The position numbers and the translations under genes were made by a program. Shown here in pieces: positions 17,392 through 25,758 of a stretch of DNA of 64,000 nucleotides. Position 1 is the first letter of the stretch. Every line of letters begins with the position of its first letter. The notes under the pieces were generated by a model, which was not told the origin of the DNA, ran no database searches, and saw only the letters and a program-made list of their open reading frames with translations. The DNA is from Ruminococcus flavefaciens ND2009 (GTDB lineage Bacteria > Bacillota > Clostridia > Oscillospirales > Ruminococcaceae): the NCBI RefSeq assembly GCF_000621785.1, contig NZ_JHXI01000012.1, forward strand, positions 1 through 64,000, written 5' to 3'.

Positions 17392-18330
17392 ATGGAAATA
17401 AAGCGCTTTTCAGCAGAAAAAGACCTGCAAAGGCTTGAAAGCTATCTCAGGGACTGCTATTATGAGACGGAAAACATGACCTCATGGCTTCCCCAGCGGC
17501 TCCACGACCTTATATACAGAATGGACGTACAGTATACCGACTGCGGACTGCCGAGGTCTGCGGACTATATTTTCATGTGGGAGGACAGCGGCAGTATAGT
17601 CGGCTGTATACTCCCCGACGGCGACGCGGTCTACATGAGCATAAAGAAGGGCTGTGAGAGAATTTTTGCGGATATGGTGAGCTATGCCGAGGAGAACTGC
17701 CTGCCCCTGTTTGAAAAGGACAAGGACGGCTCTGTGGACTTCCTTGTCATAGCCAATGACAGTCTTGCCTACAGAGCTGAGGTGCTTACGGAAATGGGTT
17801 ATACAAAGCAGGCTGAGGAGGACTATGACAATTATGTATACCCTCAGACCGCAGCTGTGACGGTGGAGCTTCCCGACGGGTATAAGCTTCTCTACGGCGA
17901 TGAATACCCCGACGAGGCTCTGAAATGGAGCGCACTCAATCTGGGCTTTCACCCCGGGCTTGAAGCCGAGGGCTACAGAAATGGCATGACCGCCTATGAG
18001 TCGCGGAAGAAGTCGTCCATGTATGCCGACAGCTTCGAGACTGTCATAATAGACGGGAAAACAGACCATGAGAACAATGTGTGCGCATACTGCTTCGTCT
18101 ATGTGGATACGGTCACGAAGACCGCCCTCATCGAGCCTGTGAGTACAAGGGAGAAATACAGGCACAAGGGCTTGGGTACGGCGCTCATGCACGGAGCGAT
18201 ACTGAAATGCAGGGAAAAGGGCGTCGAGAAATGCTACGTGAATTCCTATGACTGGCGCAGAAAGTTCTACAATGCGGCAGGCTTTGTCACCGAGGACTCC
18301 ATAGGCTTCTGGCACAAGCGTCTGAAATAA
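17392..18330 (+). CDS. GNAT family N-acetyltransferase (tandem domains)
   Basis: A 312-residue protein with two GNAT-like halves. The C-terminal half has the acetyl-CoA loop as STREKYRHKGLGTALMHGAI (Q/RxxGxG/A type, near residue 247) and a CYVNSYDWRRKFYNAAGF beta-bulge helix typical of the fold. The N-terminal half is degenerate and probably structural. The substrate is unknown. The gene has its own AGGAG site after the PP2C terminator and is followed by another terminator, so it may be transcribed alone. Confidence 0.82.
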   Translation: MEIKRFSAEKDLQRLESYLRDCYYETENMTSWLPQRLHDLIYRMDVQYTDCGLPRSADYIFMWEDSGSIVGCILPDGDAVYMSIKKGCERIFADMVSYAEENCLPLFEKDKDGSVDFLVIANDSLAYRAEVLTEMGYTKQAEEDYDNYVYPQTAAVTVELPDGYKLLYGDEYPDEALKWSALNLGFHPGLEAEGYRNGMTAYESRKKSSMYADSFETVIIDGKTDHENNVCAYCFVYVDTVTKTALIEPVSTREKYRHKGLGTALMHGAILKCREKGVEKCYVNSYDWRRKFYNAAGFVTEDSIGFWHKRLK

Positions 18331-18357
18331 AGTGTTGCGCAGAGGTAACTTTGTCAT

Positions 18358-18387
18358 AACAGAGCGATATTTGCTCTGCTGTTTTTT
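18358..18387 (+). terminator. Terminator after the GNAT gene
   Basis: CAGAGC and GCTCTG pair around a 7-base loop and are followed, after CTG, by six T. Confidence 0.8.
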
Positions 18388-18437
18388 GCGGCATTTGACG
18401 AATATTTAACAAGTGCCAAAAAAATCATTTTTTTATA

Positions 18438-18466
18438 TTGACTTATGGGGGACAAAGGAGTATAAT
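18438..18466 (+). promoter_or_regulatory. SigA-type promoter of serC-serA
   Basis: TTGACT (18438-18443) and TATAAT (18461-18466) are 17 bp apart, about 57 bases before the serC start. Confidence 0.8.
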
Positions 18467-18522
18467 TTATATTGTATGGCAAATACTACCTATTTTATAT
18501 ATCAAACTTGGAGGTTTTTAAA

Positions 18523-19608
18523 ATGAGCAGAGTTTACAACTTCAGTGCAGGTCCTGCGGTTCTTCCCGAGGAAGTGCTCAAGGAATGTGCAGAGGAAATG
18601 ATGGATTACAAGGGCTGCGGAATGTCCGTAATGGAGATGTCTCACCGTTCAAAGGTATACGATGAGATCATCAAGGAAGCAGAGAAGGATCTCCGCGACC
18701 TCATGAACATCCCCGACAACTACAAGGTCATCTTCGTACAGGGCGGCGCTTCACTGATATTCGCAGGCGTTCCCATGAACCTGATGAAGAAGGGCAAGGC
18801 TGCTTACATCATCACAGGTCAGTGGGCTAAGAAGGCTGCACAGGAAGCTGAAAAGTACGGCGAAGTAGTAAGAGTAGCTTCATCTGCCGATAAGACATTC
18901 TCATATATCCCTGACTGCTCAGATCTTGATATACCCGACGATGTAGACTACGTTTACATCTGCGAGAACAACACAATCTACGGAACAAAGTTCTGGGAGC
19001 TCCCCAACACAAAGGGTCACGAGCTGGTTGCTGACGTAAGCTCATGCTTCCTCTCAGAGCCTGTTGACGTATCAAAGTACGGCGTTATCTACGGCGGCGT
19101 TCAGAAGAACGTAGGACCTTCAGGCGTTCAGATCATCATCGTTCGTGAGGACCTCATCGCTGACGGCCCCGCACTCAAGTGCACACCTACAATGATGGAC
19201 TGGAAGATCCAGGCTGACAACGAGTCACTCTACAACACACCTCCCTGCTACGGCATCTATGTATGCGGCAAGGTATTCAAGTGGATCAAGAAGATGGGCG
19301 GCCTTGAGGCAATGAAGGCTCACAACGAGAAGAAGGCTAAGATCCTCTATGATTTCCTCGACAGCAGCAAGATGTTCAAGGGCACAGTTGAGAAGAAGGA
19401 CCGCTCACTCATGAACGTACCCTTCATCACAGGCAACGAGGAGCTTGACAAGAAGTTTGTTGCAGAGTCAAAGGCAGCAGGCTTCGAGAACCTCAAGGGT
19501 CACAGAACAGTTGGCGGCATGAGAGCTTCTATCTACAACGCTATGCCTATCGAGGGCGTTGAGAAGCTGGTAGCCTTCATGAAGAAGTTTGAGGAAGAAA
19601 ACTCATAA
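18523..19608 (+). CDS. serC: Phosphoserine aminotransferase
   Basis: A 361-residue class V pyridoxal-phosphate aminotransferase that makes phosphoserine from 3-phosphohydroxypyruvate. It begins MSRVYNFSAGPAVLPEEVL, a hallmark of SerC, and has the cofactor lysine in YGGVQKNVGPSGVQ near residue 195. An in-frame ATG at 18472 lies at the likely transcription start and would add 17 residues, so ATG at 18523 with GGAGG 9 bases upstream was chosen. It shares an operon with serA, although a repeat element sits between them. Confidence 0.96.
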   Translation: MSRVYNFSAGPAVLPEEVLKECAEEMMDYKGCGMSVMEMSHRSKVYDEIIKEAEKDLRDLMNIPDNYKVIFVQGGASLIFAGVPMNLMKKGKAAYIITGQWAKKAAQEAEKYGEVVRVASSADKTFSYIPDCSDLDIPDDVDYVYICENNTIYGTKFWELPNTKGHELVADVSSCFLSEPVDVSKYGVIYGGVQKNVGPSGVQIIIVREDLIADGPALKCTPTMMDWKIQADNESLYNTPPCYGIYVCGKVFKWIKKMGGLEAMKAHNEKKAKILYDFLDSSKMFKGTVEKKDRSLMNVPFITGNEELDKKFVAESKAAGFENLKGHRTVGGMRASIYNAMPIEGVEKLVAFMKKFEEENS

Positions 19609-19722
19609 TAATTCATAATGCATAATGCATAATGCATAATTACAGTGTCTTTTTATACTTGATATATCGAGCGTAGCGAGCTCCGCAATTATGAATTATG
19701 AATTCTTAATTATGCATTTCAA
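19609..19722. repeat. Heptamer-bounded intergenic element between serC and serA
   Basis: Left array of CATAATG in phase 7 at 19614-19641 and right array of ATGAATT-type units at 19687-19718 flank a core of about 45 bp. The two arrays are roughly inverted. A very similar element lies at 31028-31157. Confidence 0.8.
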
Positions 19723-19748
19723 AAAAACATAGAAAGAGGTTTACTGAA

Positions 19749-20909
19749 ATGTACAATATCCAGACATTAAACAAGATCTCAGCAGTCGGAACAGACGTAT
19801 TTGACAAGAGCAAGTATACTGTTGCTGAGGAAATTGCAAACCCCGATGCAATAATGGTACGTTCCGCAAAGATGCACGATATGCAGTTCGGCGACAACCT
19901 TCTCGCAATTGCCCGTGCAGGTGCAGGCGTAAACAATATCCCTGTTGAGCGCTGCGCACAGGAGGGTATCTGTGTATTCAATACTCCCGGTGCTAACTCA
20001 AACGCAGTTAAGGAGCTTGCAGTATGCGCACTTCTCCTTGCTTCCAGAAAGATCGTTGAGGCAGCTTCATGGGCAGCTTCACTGAAGGGCACACCCGACG
20101 CTCCCAAGACAGTTGAGGGCGGCAAGTCCAAGTTTGCAGGTCCCGAGATCGCGGGCAAGACCCTTGGTATCATCGGTCTGGGCGCTATCGGCGGTAAGAT
20201 CGCAAACGCAGCAGAGGCTCTGGGCATGAAGGTTATCGGCTACGATCCCTACATCTCAATCGGAGCAGCTCTCCACCTCGATCCTACAGTAAAGATCGTT
20301 TCCGATATAAACGAGATCTACACAAACAGCGACTACATCACAATTCATATGCCCTACACTCCTCAGACAAAGAACACCATCGATGCTGAGCAGATCGCTA
20401 TGATGAAGGACGGCGTTCGTCTTATCAACCTCGCAAGAGGTGAGCTCATCAACAGCGAGGCAGTAGTAAAGGCTATCGCTGACGGCAAGGTTGCAAAGTA
20501 CGTAACAGACTTTGCTGACGATGTAGTTCTCGGCGTTGAGAACGTTATCGTTCTTCCTCACCTCGGTGCTTCCACACCCGAGAGCGAGGACAACTGTGCA
20601 GTTATGGCAGCTGAGGAGCTCATCGAGTACCTTGAGAACGGTAACATCAAGAACTCTGTAAACCTCCCCAACGCTTCAATGAACGCAGTAGGAACAAAGA
20701 TCTGCATCATCCACAAGAACGTTCCCACAACTATTGCTTCTATCACAACAGCAGTAGGCAATGAGGGACTCAATATCGAGAACATGGTAAACGCTTCCAA
20801 GAAGGACTTCGCTTACACAATGCTCGACATCATCGGTGATGTACCTCCCACAGTTGAGGGCAAGATCAACGCAGTAGACGGCGTTATCAGAGTAAGGATC
20901 ATCAAGTAA
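19749..20909 (+). CDS. serA: D-3-phosphoglycerate dehydrogenase
   Basis: A 386-residue NAD-dependent dehydrogenase that starts serine synthesis. The N-terminal substrate domain is short; the Rossmann motif GLGAIGGKIA is near residue 143, the catalytic arginine is in INLARGELIN, and the histidine is in VLPHLGASTPESE. A C-terminal ACT domain (about 315-386) may bind serine. This short ACT-containing form is typical of Clostridia. It follows serC across a 140-bp gap that holds a repeat element, and is followed by a strong terminator. Confidence 0.95.
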   Translation: MYNIQTLNKISAVGTDVFDKSKYTVAEEIANPDAIMVRSAKMHDMQFGDNLLAIARAGAGVNNIPVERCAQEGICVFNTPGANSNAVKELAVCALLLASRKIVEAASWAASLKGTPDAPKTVEGGKSKFAGPEIAGKTLGIIGLGAIGGKIANAAEALGMKVIGYDPYISIGAALHLDPTVKIVSDINEIYTNSDYITIHMPYTPQTKNTIDAEQIAMMKDGVRLINLARGELINSEAVVKAIADGKVAKYVTDFADDVVLGVENVIVLPHLGASTPESEDNCAVMAAEELIEYLENGNIKNSVNLPNASMNAVGTKICIIHKNVPTTIASITTAVGNEGLNIENMVNASKKDFAYTMLDIIGDVPPTVEGKINAVDGVIRVRIIK

Positions 20910-20930
20910 TAACAGCTCATATTAAAGCAG

Positions 20931-20962
20931 ACAGCCCCTGATAATTCAGGGGCTGTTTTTTA
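20931..20962 (+). terminator. Terminator after serA
   Basis: ACAGCCCCTG and CAGGGGCTGT pair around ATAATT and are followed by a T-run. Confidence 0.9.
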
Positions 20963-21196
20963 TGCTGCAAGCATGAAGCTGCTGAGCACTCTTATTATAA
21001 AGTCAAAGTGGACGTATTCCTTGCCAAAGTACCTTTTAAAGTAGCCGTTCCAGAACTGGTGCTCACTGTCGCCGTACTGAATGGGCACGGAGACTGAGGG
21101 ATACTCGGGGAAGTCATTTTTACCCTCGGCGAAGTCCTCCCAGCATACCATATCGGGGTTATTTCGGATAATAGTGTAAACATTGGTATTCCACAT
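20960..21196 (-). CDS. Small protein of unknown function
   Basis: A 78-residue protein rich in aromatic and acidic residues (WEDF, FWNGYF, HFDF) that starts only 2 bases after the stop of a ribbon-helix-helix-like gene, with AGGAGG upstream. No family is recognised. Its last codons overlap the T-run of the serA terminator. The arrangement of a small DNA-binding protein followed by a small second protein recalls toxin-antitoxin pairs, but no toxin motif is visible, so this remains a guess. Confidence 0.6.
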   Translation of the reverse strand: MWNTNVYTIIRNNPDMVCWEDFAEGKNDFPEYPSVSVPIQYGDSEHQFWNGYFKRYFGKEYVHFDFIIRVLSSFMLAA

Positions 21197-21198
21197 AA

Positions 21199-21357
21199 TT
21201 AGTCCTCCTTCTGCTTTGCCTTCTCAACGACCTCTGCCATGTGTCTTCTCACGTCTGCGGTGGGAGTAGTGCGCAGGTCGATGAGGACCTTTTTGTACTC
21301 CGCATAGAGCTCCTCGGGAATATTGAATGTGACCTTTCTCATCTGCTGATCTGCCAT
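21199..21357 (-). CDS. Ribbon-helix-helix-like small protein
   Basis: A 52-residue protein. The stretch KVTFNIPEELYAEYKKVLID fits a ribbon-helix-helix fold: one beta-strand, then two helices, as in CopG and ParD regulators. GAGGTC lies upstream of ATG. It is followed at once by the 78-residue gene on the same strand. Two direct repeats of ATGTATA (21378-21384 and 21386-21392) sit just upstream and may be its operator. Too short for a long-ORF scan, but the ribosome binding site and fold support it. Confidence 0.65.
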   Translation of the reverse strand: MADQQMRKVTFNIPEELYAEYKKVLIDLRTTPTADVRRHMAEVVEKAKQKED

Positions 21358-21377
21358 GATTGACCTCACTTTCTTGT

Positions 21378-21392
21378 ATGTATATATGTATA
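21378..21392 (-). promoter_or_regulatory. Direct repeats upstream of the RHH gene
   Basis: Two copies of ATGTATA with an 8-bp period lie 21 bases before the RHH start codon. Ribbon-helix-helix proteins commonly bind such short repeats and repress their own gene. Confidence 0.4.
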
Positions 21393-21486
21393 ACCGTATT
21401 GTAAAATAATTATAACATATCAGACTTCAAAATACAATAGGCGGATATACCAAAAATCCAGTGTTTCGTTTGTACACAATTTCCAT

Positions 21487-21528
21487 AAATAACAAAACAG
21501 CCATAAAGAAGAAACCTTCTCTATGGCT
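21487..21528 (-). terminator. Terminator of the MBL-zinc ribbon operon
   Basis: On the minus strand GCCATAGAGAAGG pairs with the CTTCTTTATGGC segment and is followed by TGTTTTGTT. Confidence 0.7.
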
Positions 21529-21542
21529 GATCTGATATACGA

Positions 21543-22253
21543 TCACTGTTCACTTGCTTTACTGTTGATATAGCGCTTTTTCACGTTTATGAGGGCTGCC
21601 GCAAAGAGCATATACATCCTGGACTGGTCTGCGTATGAGACAAAACCGCCCTTGGGCTCGTAGTCCTCAAAGAGACATATCATCAGCACTATCCTTGCGA
21701 ACACCGGTACAAAGGCAGCCACAATGAGCCACCTGCTCTGGTTAATGGTGTAGCCGCGGCGAATGAGCCTTATCATGAATACAAAGAACAGCACCACAAG
21801 GGCTGCGGAGAAAATATCCATAGCGACAGTCCCGTAGAAATAGCCGTCTTTGGGGTAGAATTTGCGGATATTGTCGTGGGTCTCGGTAATGAGCTGAACT
21901 CCCTCAGCTGCCATGCCCGTTATGGGGAGTATCATAAGATACTTTGAGCGCTCAAAGAGTATTATCAGCACCGTAAACAGGGCAAATGCCAGGGGTATAA
22001 GGATATATGAGAGGAAGCAGTCCGTAATATAGAACATATTCTTTGCTTCATGGAGCTCAAAGGAAAAGTCAGTCATGCCGTTTGCGATTAGCAGTGCCGC
22101 AAAAACGCAGGACACCACCACAACTCCGTGGTATATAGCGGAGGATAGCTTCCTGCCGTTGGACTTATCCAGCTCCTCAAGCTCCTTACAGGCTGGGCAG
22201 CTCAATTCTCCCTGAGGGATCTCGCTGCCGCATTTTGGGCATATCCTTCTCAT
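21543..22253 (-). CDS. Zinc-ribbon membrane protein
   Basis: A 236-residue protein. An N-terminal zinc ribbon with two CxxC knuckles (CPKCG at residues 5-9 and CPAC at about 19-22) is followed by about six membrane helices. This layout is common in Clostridia and has no known function. Its ATG overlaps the stop of the upstream nuclease gene (ATGA), so the two are translated together. Confidence 0.75.
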   Translation of the reverse strand: MRRICPKCGSEIPQGELSCPACKELEELDKSNGRKLSSAIYHGVVVVSCVFAALLIANGMTDFSFELHEAKNMFYITDCFLSYILIPLAFALFTVLIILFERSKYLMILPITGMAAEGVQLITETHDNIRKFYPKDGYFYGTVAMDIFSAALVVLFFVFMIRLIRRGYTINQSRWLIVAAFVPVFARIVLMICLFEDYEPKGGFVSYADQSRMYMLFAAALINVKKRYINSKASEQ

Positions 22254-23845
22254 AGCTTCCAGTCATCGCAGAGCTTGTGTATAGCCTCGGTAAGCTGACG
22301 CATATCCGCATTTGTTCTGCCGTCCGAGTCCTTGATAAGCGCAGAAAGGCGCTCCGAAGCCGCAAGGAGGTCGCTGTAAGCGATGCTGTAGTTTGCGGTA
22401 TTCTTCTTTTTGGGTATGGGTATGGGCTCGGCATCAATGGTAATGACGTTCTCTGCGATGTCGAACTCCGCACCGCTGTAGGGGACGTATACCTCTGCGC
22501 CCAGCTCGTCGCGGAGTCTCTGTGCAAAGCTCTCTGAGGAGCTTGCCTCGCCGTGATTTACAAAGAAGCGCTTTACTCCAGAAACAGCCTTAGCCCACTC
22601 AAGCAGACCGTTCACATCTGCGTGACCGCTGATACCGGGGAGCTGAGTTATACGGGCAGCTACCTTGACGGTCTCGCCGAAGAGCTTTACTCTCTTGGCA
22701 CCCTCGATAAGTGATCTTCCGAGAGTATTGCCTGCCTGATAGCCGACGAAAAGTATGGTATTCTGCTTCTTCCAGAGGTTGTGCTTGAGGTGGTGCTTGA
22801 TACGTCCTGCCTCGCACATACCGCTTGCAGAGATTATGACCTTGGGACGCTCGTCGCTGTTGATAGCAACGGAGTCATTGCTGGTGACGGTACGGATAAG
22901 TCCCTCAAAGGCGATAGGGTTTATGCCCTTGCGGACGAAGGACAGAGCCTCCTCATCGTAGCAGCTCTCACGGTTGCTGATGAAAATATCCGTAGCCTCA
23001 TTGGCGAGGGGGCTGTCCACATATACGGGGAAGCCGTCGTGACCCTTAACAAGTCCCTCGGTCTTTATATGCCTGATGAAATAGAGCATTTCCTGAGTTC
23101 TGCCCACGGCGAAGGAGGGGATTATAACGCTTCCTCCGCGGTCGAAGGTCTCCTGGAGCACCTTTGCCAAAGATGAGGCGTAGTCCGTGGGACGGTCGTG
23201 AACGCGGTTTCCGTAGGTAGACTCTATCATAACGTAGTCCGCAGCCTCGATGAACTGAGGGTCGCGGATAAGGGGCTGCTCGGTATTGCCGATGTCGCCG
23301 GAGAAGGCGATAGTCTTGGTGACGCCGTCCTCGGTTAGGGTGAGGAGAATGCTTGATGAGCCCAGAAGATGTCCTGCGTCGCGGAACTTCACCCTTATGC
23401 CCTCAGCTATCTCCACCTCGGTGTCATATTTATGGGGAACGAAAAGCTCGATAGCGCCGATAGCGTCGTCCATGGTGTAGAGGGGCTGATATGGCTCGTC
23501 GCCGCGGCGTGCAGCCTTTCTGTTGCGCCATTCTGCTTCAAACTCCTGAATGTGGGCGCTGTCGCGGAGCATAACGCTGCAAAGGTTCGAGGTAGCCTCC
23601 GTTGCGTGTATCTCCCCCTGAAAACCGCCTGCGTAGAGGAGAGGCAGCAGACCCGAGTGGTCGATGTGAGCGTGGGTCAGGAGCACGAAGTCGATGTTTG
23701 AAGGCGATACGGGCACCTGAACGTTCTCGTAGATGTCCTCGCCCTGCTGCATACCGAAGTCAACAAGGAACCTCTTGCCGCAGGCTTCTATATAAGTACA
23801 GCTTCCCGTGACCTCATGGGTAGCGCCTATAAAAGTCATTTTCAT
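22250..23845 (-). CDS. Beta-CASP metallo-beta-lactamase-fold ribonuclease
   Basis: A 531-residue RNA-processing nuclease. The metallo-beta-lactamase motif THAHIDHSG is near residues 57-65, FRDAGHLLGS and FSGDIG give further metal ligands, and the beta-CASP part has PSFAVGRTQE, ASGMCEAGRIKHHL and SGHAD. This is the YSH1/CPSF-like group found in many bacteria, distinct from RNase J. The last 70 residues are an added helical tail. AGGAGG precedes ATG. Likely acts on RNA in the cytoplasm; substrates unknown. Upstream lies a heptamer-bounded repeat element. Confidence 0.9.
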   Translation of the reverse strand: MKMTFIGATHEVTGSCTYIEACGKRFLVDFGMQQGEDIYENVQVPVSPSNIDFVLLTHAHIDHSGLLPLLYAGGFQGEIHATEATSNLCSVMLRDSAHIQEFEAEWRNRKAARRGDEPYQPLYTMDDAIGAIELFVPHKYDTEVEIAEGIRVKFRDAGHLLGSSSILLTLTEDGVTKTIAFSGDIGNTEQPLIRDPQFIEAADYVMIESTYGNRVHDRPTDYASSLAKVLQETFDRGGSVIIPSFAVGRTQEMLYFIRHIKTEGLVKGHDGFPVYVDSPLANEATDIFISNRESCYDEEALSFVRKGINPIAFEGLIRTVTSNDSVAINSDERPKVIISASGMCEAGRIKHHLKHNLWKKQNTILFVGYQAGNTLGRSLIEGAKRVKLFGETVKVAARITQLPGISGHADVNGLLEWAKAVSGVKRFFVNHGEASSSESFAQRLRDELGAEVYVPYSGAEFDIAENVITIDAEPIPIPKKKNTANYSIAYSDLLAASERLSALIKDSDGRTNADMRQLTEAIHKLCDDWKL

Positions 23846-23863
23846 AGAAAAACCTCCTGTGAT

Positions 23864-24045
23864 AAATCAAAATTTAGCTTTGCTAAATTTTGATTTGAGT
23901 TTAGAGTTGAGAGTTTAGAGTTGAAAGTTTTGGAGTCGCCTGCGGCGACAATATTTAAATATTGTGAGCGAAGCGAACACATTAACTAATCACTAACCAC
24001 TATGCACTAATCACTATTAGCGCTTGCGCAAAATTATGATTTACT
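23864..24045. repeat. Heptamer-bounded intergenic element
   Basis: Order: a palindrome AAATCAAAATTTAGC with its complement (23864-23896), a 7-bp array GAGTTTA/GAGTTGA (23897-23931), a core of about 50 bp, a 7-bp array CACTAAT-type (23984-24018), and a half palindrome ending AAAATTATGATTT (24019-24042). No gene is seen. Confidence 0.8.
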
Positions 24046-24112
24046 ATATTATAACACATTTGATCGCGGATGTCTACATTGAATATAAAACACTGCTCTT
24101 ATTTAATGATAA

Positions 24113-24130
24113 ACGATAAATTTTTATCGT
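24113..24130. promoter_or_regulatory. Palindromic operator candidate of the DUF2975 cluster
   Basis: ACGATAAA-TT-TTTATCGT is a perfect 18-bp palindrome about 175 bp before the first gene. The half site recurs as AACGATAAA at 24192-24200, and a related AACGTTAA overlaps the promoter spacer. Confidence 0.55.
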
Positions 24131-24213
24131 GAAAGCTGCACAAAGAGCCCCCTCTGAACTCCTGCCTGTTATATGCAAACACACAATAATTAACGATAAA
24201 CATTAAAAATCCA

Positions 24214-24242
24214 TTGACAAACGTTAATACCTGTGATATGAT
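24214..24242 (+). promoter_or_regulatory. SigA-type promoter of the DUF2975 cluster
   Basis: TTGACA (24214-24219) and TATGAT (24237-24242) are 17 bp apart. Half-site-like sequences overlap the region. Confidence 0.75.
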
Positions 24243-24304
24243 ATAGTCACAGAAGGGGGGACGCCTCCGAAAGGAACTGCATTGTTCAAAAAGGAGTAAT
24301 TATT

Positions 24305-24793
24305 ATGAATAACGAAAAAATGCTTTCAAAACTCAGAGTAATCAGCGGGATATCGGTAGTCGGCGTCATCGCCTATCTGGCAAGTATGGCTTACCGCTAC
24401 ATACCCGACGTGGTAAACGGCTTCAAGGACGGCTGGAACTCATACGACGAGACGGAAACGGCCGCAGAAACGCCTGTGTGGAAAATGCTGGTATCAGTTC
24501 CCTGCGGAATCGCTTTCGTGGCAGTTCTTGCAATAATCATCGTTGCGGGACTTCAGTTGCTCTTCCAGCTCAGCAAGGGAAATTCGCCCTTCAACGAAAA
24601 GGTCAGCAAGTCCATCAAAAATCTGGGCGTAAGCTGTATCGTGTTCGAGATAGTAAGAACGATTCTCATGTATACAACCCTTGACACCGTACACATCGGA
24701 ATGCTCTGGATGGCAGGACTGGTCTTATGCGCATTCTCGCTGATATTCCGCTACGGAACCATATTACAGCAGGAGTCGGACGAGACACTGTAA
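24305..24793 (+). CDS. DUF2975-type membrane protein (1 of 4)
   Basis: A 162-residue protein with four predicted membrane helices. A short loop with GNSPFNEK between helices 2 and 3, and a C-terminal end FRYGTILQQESDETL, place it in the DUF2975 group. It is the first of four tandem paralogues that all end in ESDETL. DUF2975 genes are usually paired with a small XRE regulator, as here at 26440. Function unknown; a membrane sensor or effector governed by the regulator is the usual guess. AAAGGAG precedes ATG. Confidence 0.82.
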   Translation: MNNEKMLSKLRVISGISVVGVIAYLASMAYRYIPDVVNGFKDGWNSYDETETAAETPVWKMLVSVPCGIAFVAVLAIIIVAGLQLLFQLSKGNSPFNEKVSKSIKNLGVSCIVFEIVRTILMYTTLDTVHIGMLWMAGLVLCAFSLIFRYGTILQQESDETL

Positions 24794-24803
24794 GGAGGAC
24801 GCT

Positions 24804-25271
24804 ATGGATAAGGAGAAACTCACCAAAAAGATAAAAAAGCTGAGCAAATTCACATACGGAGCGATGGTGATATATTTCCTGCTCAACTGCTGTGATATAT
24901 GGCCCGACGGCGTAAAGCGTCACAATATAGATATGGACATAAAGGATATGTCTGCATTAAAGGCAGTATTCGCCATTGCAGCCATGTTCTTCCTGGTGGT
25001 ATCTGTGGTAGGAATGTTCATTTCCGCCATGAAGACCATGTCATATTTCAGTAAGGGCAGGACGCCCTTTACCAAAAAAACTGCAAACCGCGTCCGCGAC
25101 CTGGGCATTTGCTTCATCGTTATGGAAATATCCTGCGCCGCACTGGTATTCATCGGCACAGGCAAAATAGAGCTGGATCTGTTCTGGCTGGCGGGACTGG
25201 TGCTTTATGCGTTTTCCGTAGTTTTCCGCTACGGAACAAAGCTACAGAAAGAGTCAGATGAGACATTATAA
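24804..25271 (+). CDS. DUF2975-type membrane protein (2 of 4)
   Basis: A 155-residue paralogue of the preceding protein, with four predicted helices, the loop GRTPFTKK and the end FRYGTKLQKESDETL. It begins 10 bases after the first gene with TAAGGAGG as ribosome binding site. Its last 75 residues are very close to those of copy 1, whereas the N-terminal half has diverged. That suggests duplication followed by change in the part facing the outside. Confidence 0.82.
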   Translation: MDKEKLTKKIKKLSKFTYGAMVIYFLLNCCDIWPDGVKRHNIDMDIKDMSALKAVFAIAAMFFLVVSVVGMFISAMKTMSYFSKGRTPFTKKTANRVRDLGICFIVMEISCAALVFIGTGKIELDLFWLAGLVLYAFSVVFRYGTKLQKESDETL

Positions 25272-25283
25272 GGAGGCTTAACA

Positions 25284-25745
25284 ATGAGCAAATCAAACGT
25301 AGAAGCAAAAATAAAAGAGAGCAGTCTCGCCATAATGGTAATATCTTTGATCGGCGCTGCCCTGACAGCCTGTGCAGGCTTTTGTCAGCTTTTATCAGAT
25401 ACAGAAAGAATATCCGACGACTTTGCCAAAAAGATGATGCTAAAGACAGCTTTATCAAACATCATATGCTCCGTCATACTTATTATAGCAGCTGTCATTT
25501 TCTACAGGATAGCCAAAAACGCCAGACCTTTTACTAAGGGCAATATCACCGCTATCCGCATAATAGCACTGCTGTTCCTGATAAATGCAGTCCTGCCGTC
25601 GATAATAGTGGGAATGTATCTTGGCTTTGCCAAAATAAGTATTATTGGCTCAGGCTCGATATTCAACGCAGCACTGTGTTTCTTCTTCGGTGAGATACTG
25701 CGCTACGGAAACCTGCTTCAGACCGAGTCCGACGAAACATTATAA
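25284..25745 (+). CDS. DUF2975-type membrane protein (3 of 4)
   Basis: A 153-residue member with four predicted helices, the loop NARPFTKG and the end LRYGNLLQTESDETL. It is more divergent than copies 1 and 2, but keeps the PF-loop and the C-terminal tail. It starts 12 bases after copy 2, with TAAGGAGG upstream. Confidence 0.8.
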   Translation: MSKSNVEAKIKESSLAIMVISLIGAALTACAGFCQLLSDTERISDDFAKKMMLKTALSNIICSVILIIAAVIFYRIAKNARPFTKGNITAIRIIALLFLINAVLPSIIVGMYLGFAKISIIGSGSIFNAALCFFFGEILRYGNLLQTESDETL

Positions 25746-25758
25746 GGAGGGATTATAA

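Noticed and set aside
18472..18522. Upstream ATG for serC
   Set aside because: It lies 6 bases after the -10 box, at or near the transcription start, and precedes the GGAGG site.
23864..24045. Insertion sequence or MITE with target duplication
   Set aside because: No transposase, and no target-site duplication could be made out at the element ends, so the safer call is a repeat element of unknown origin.
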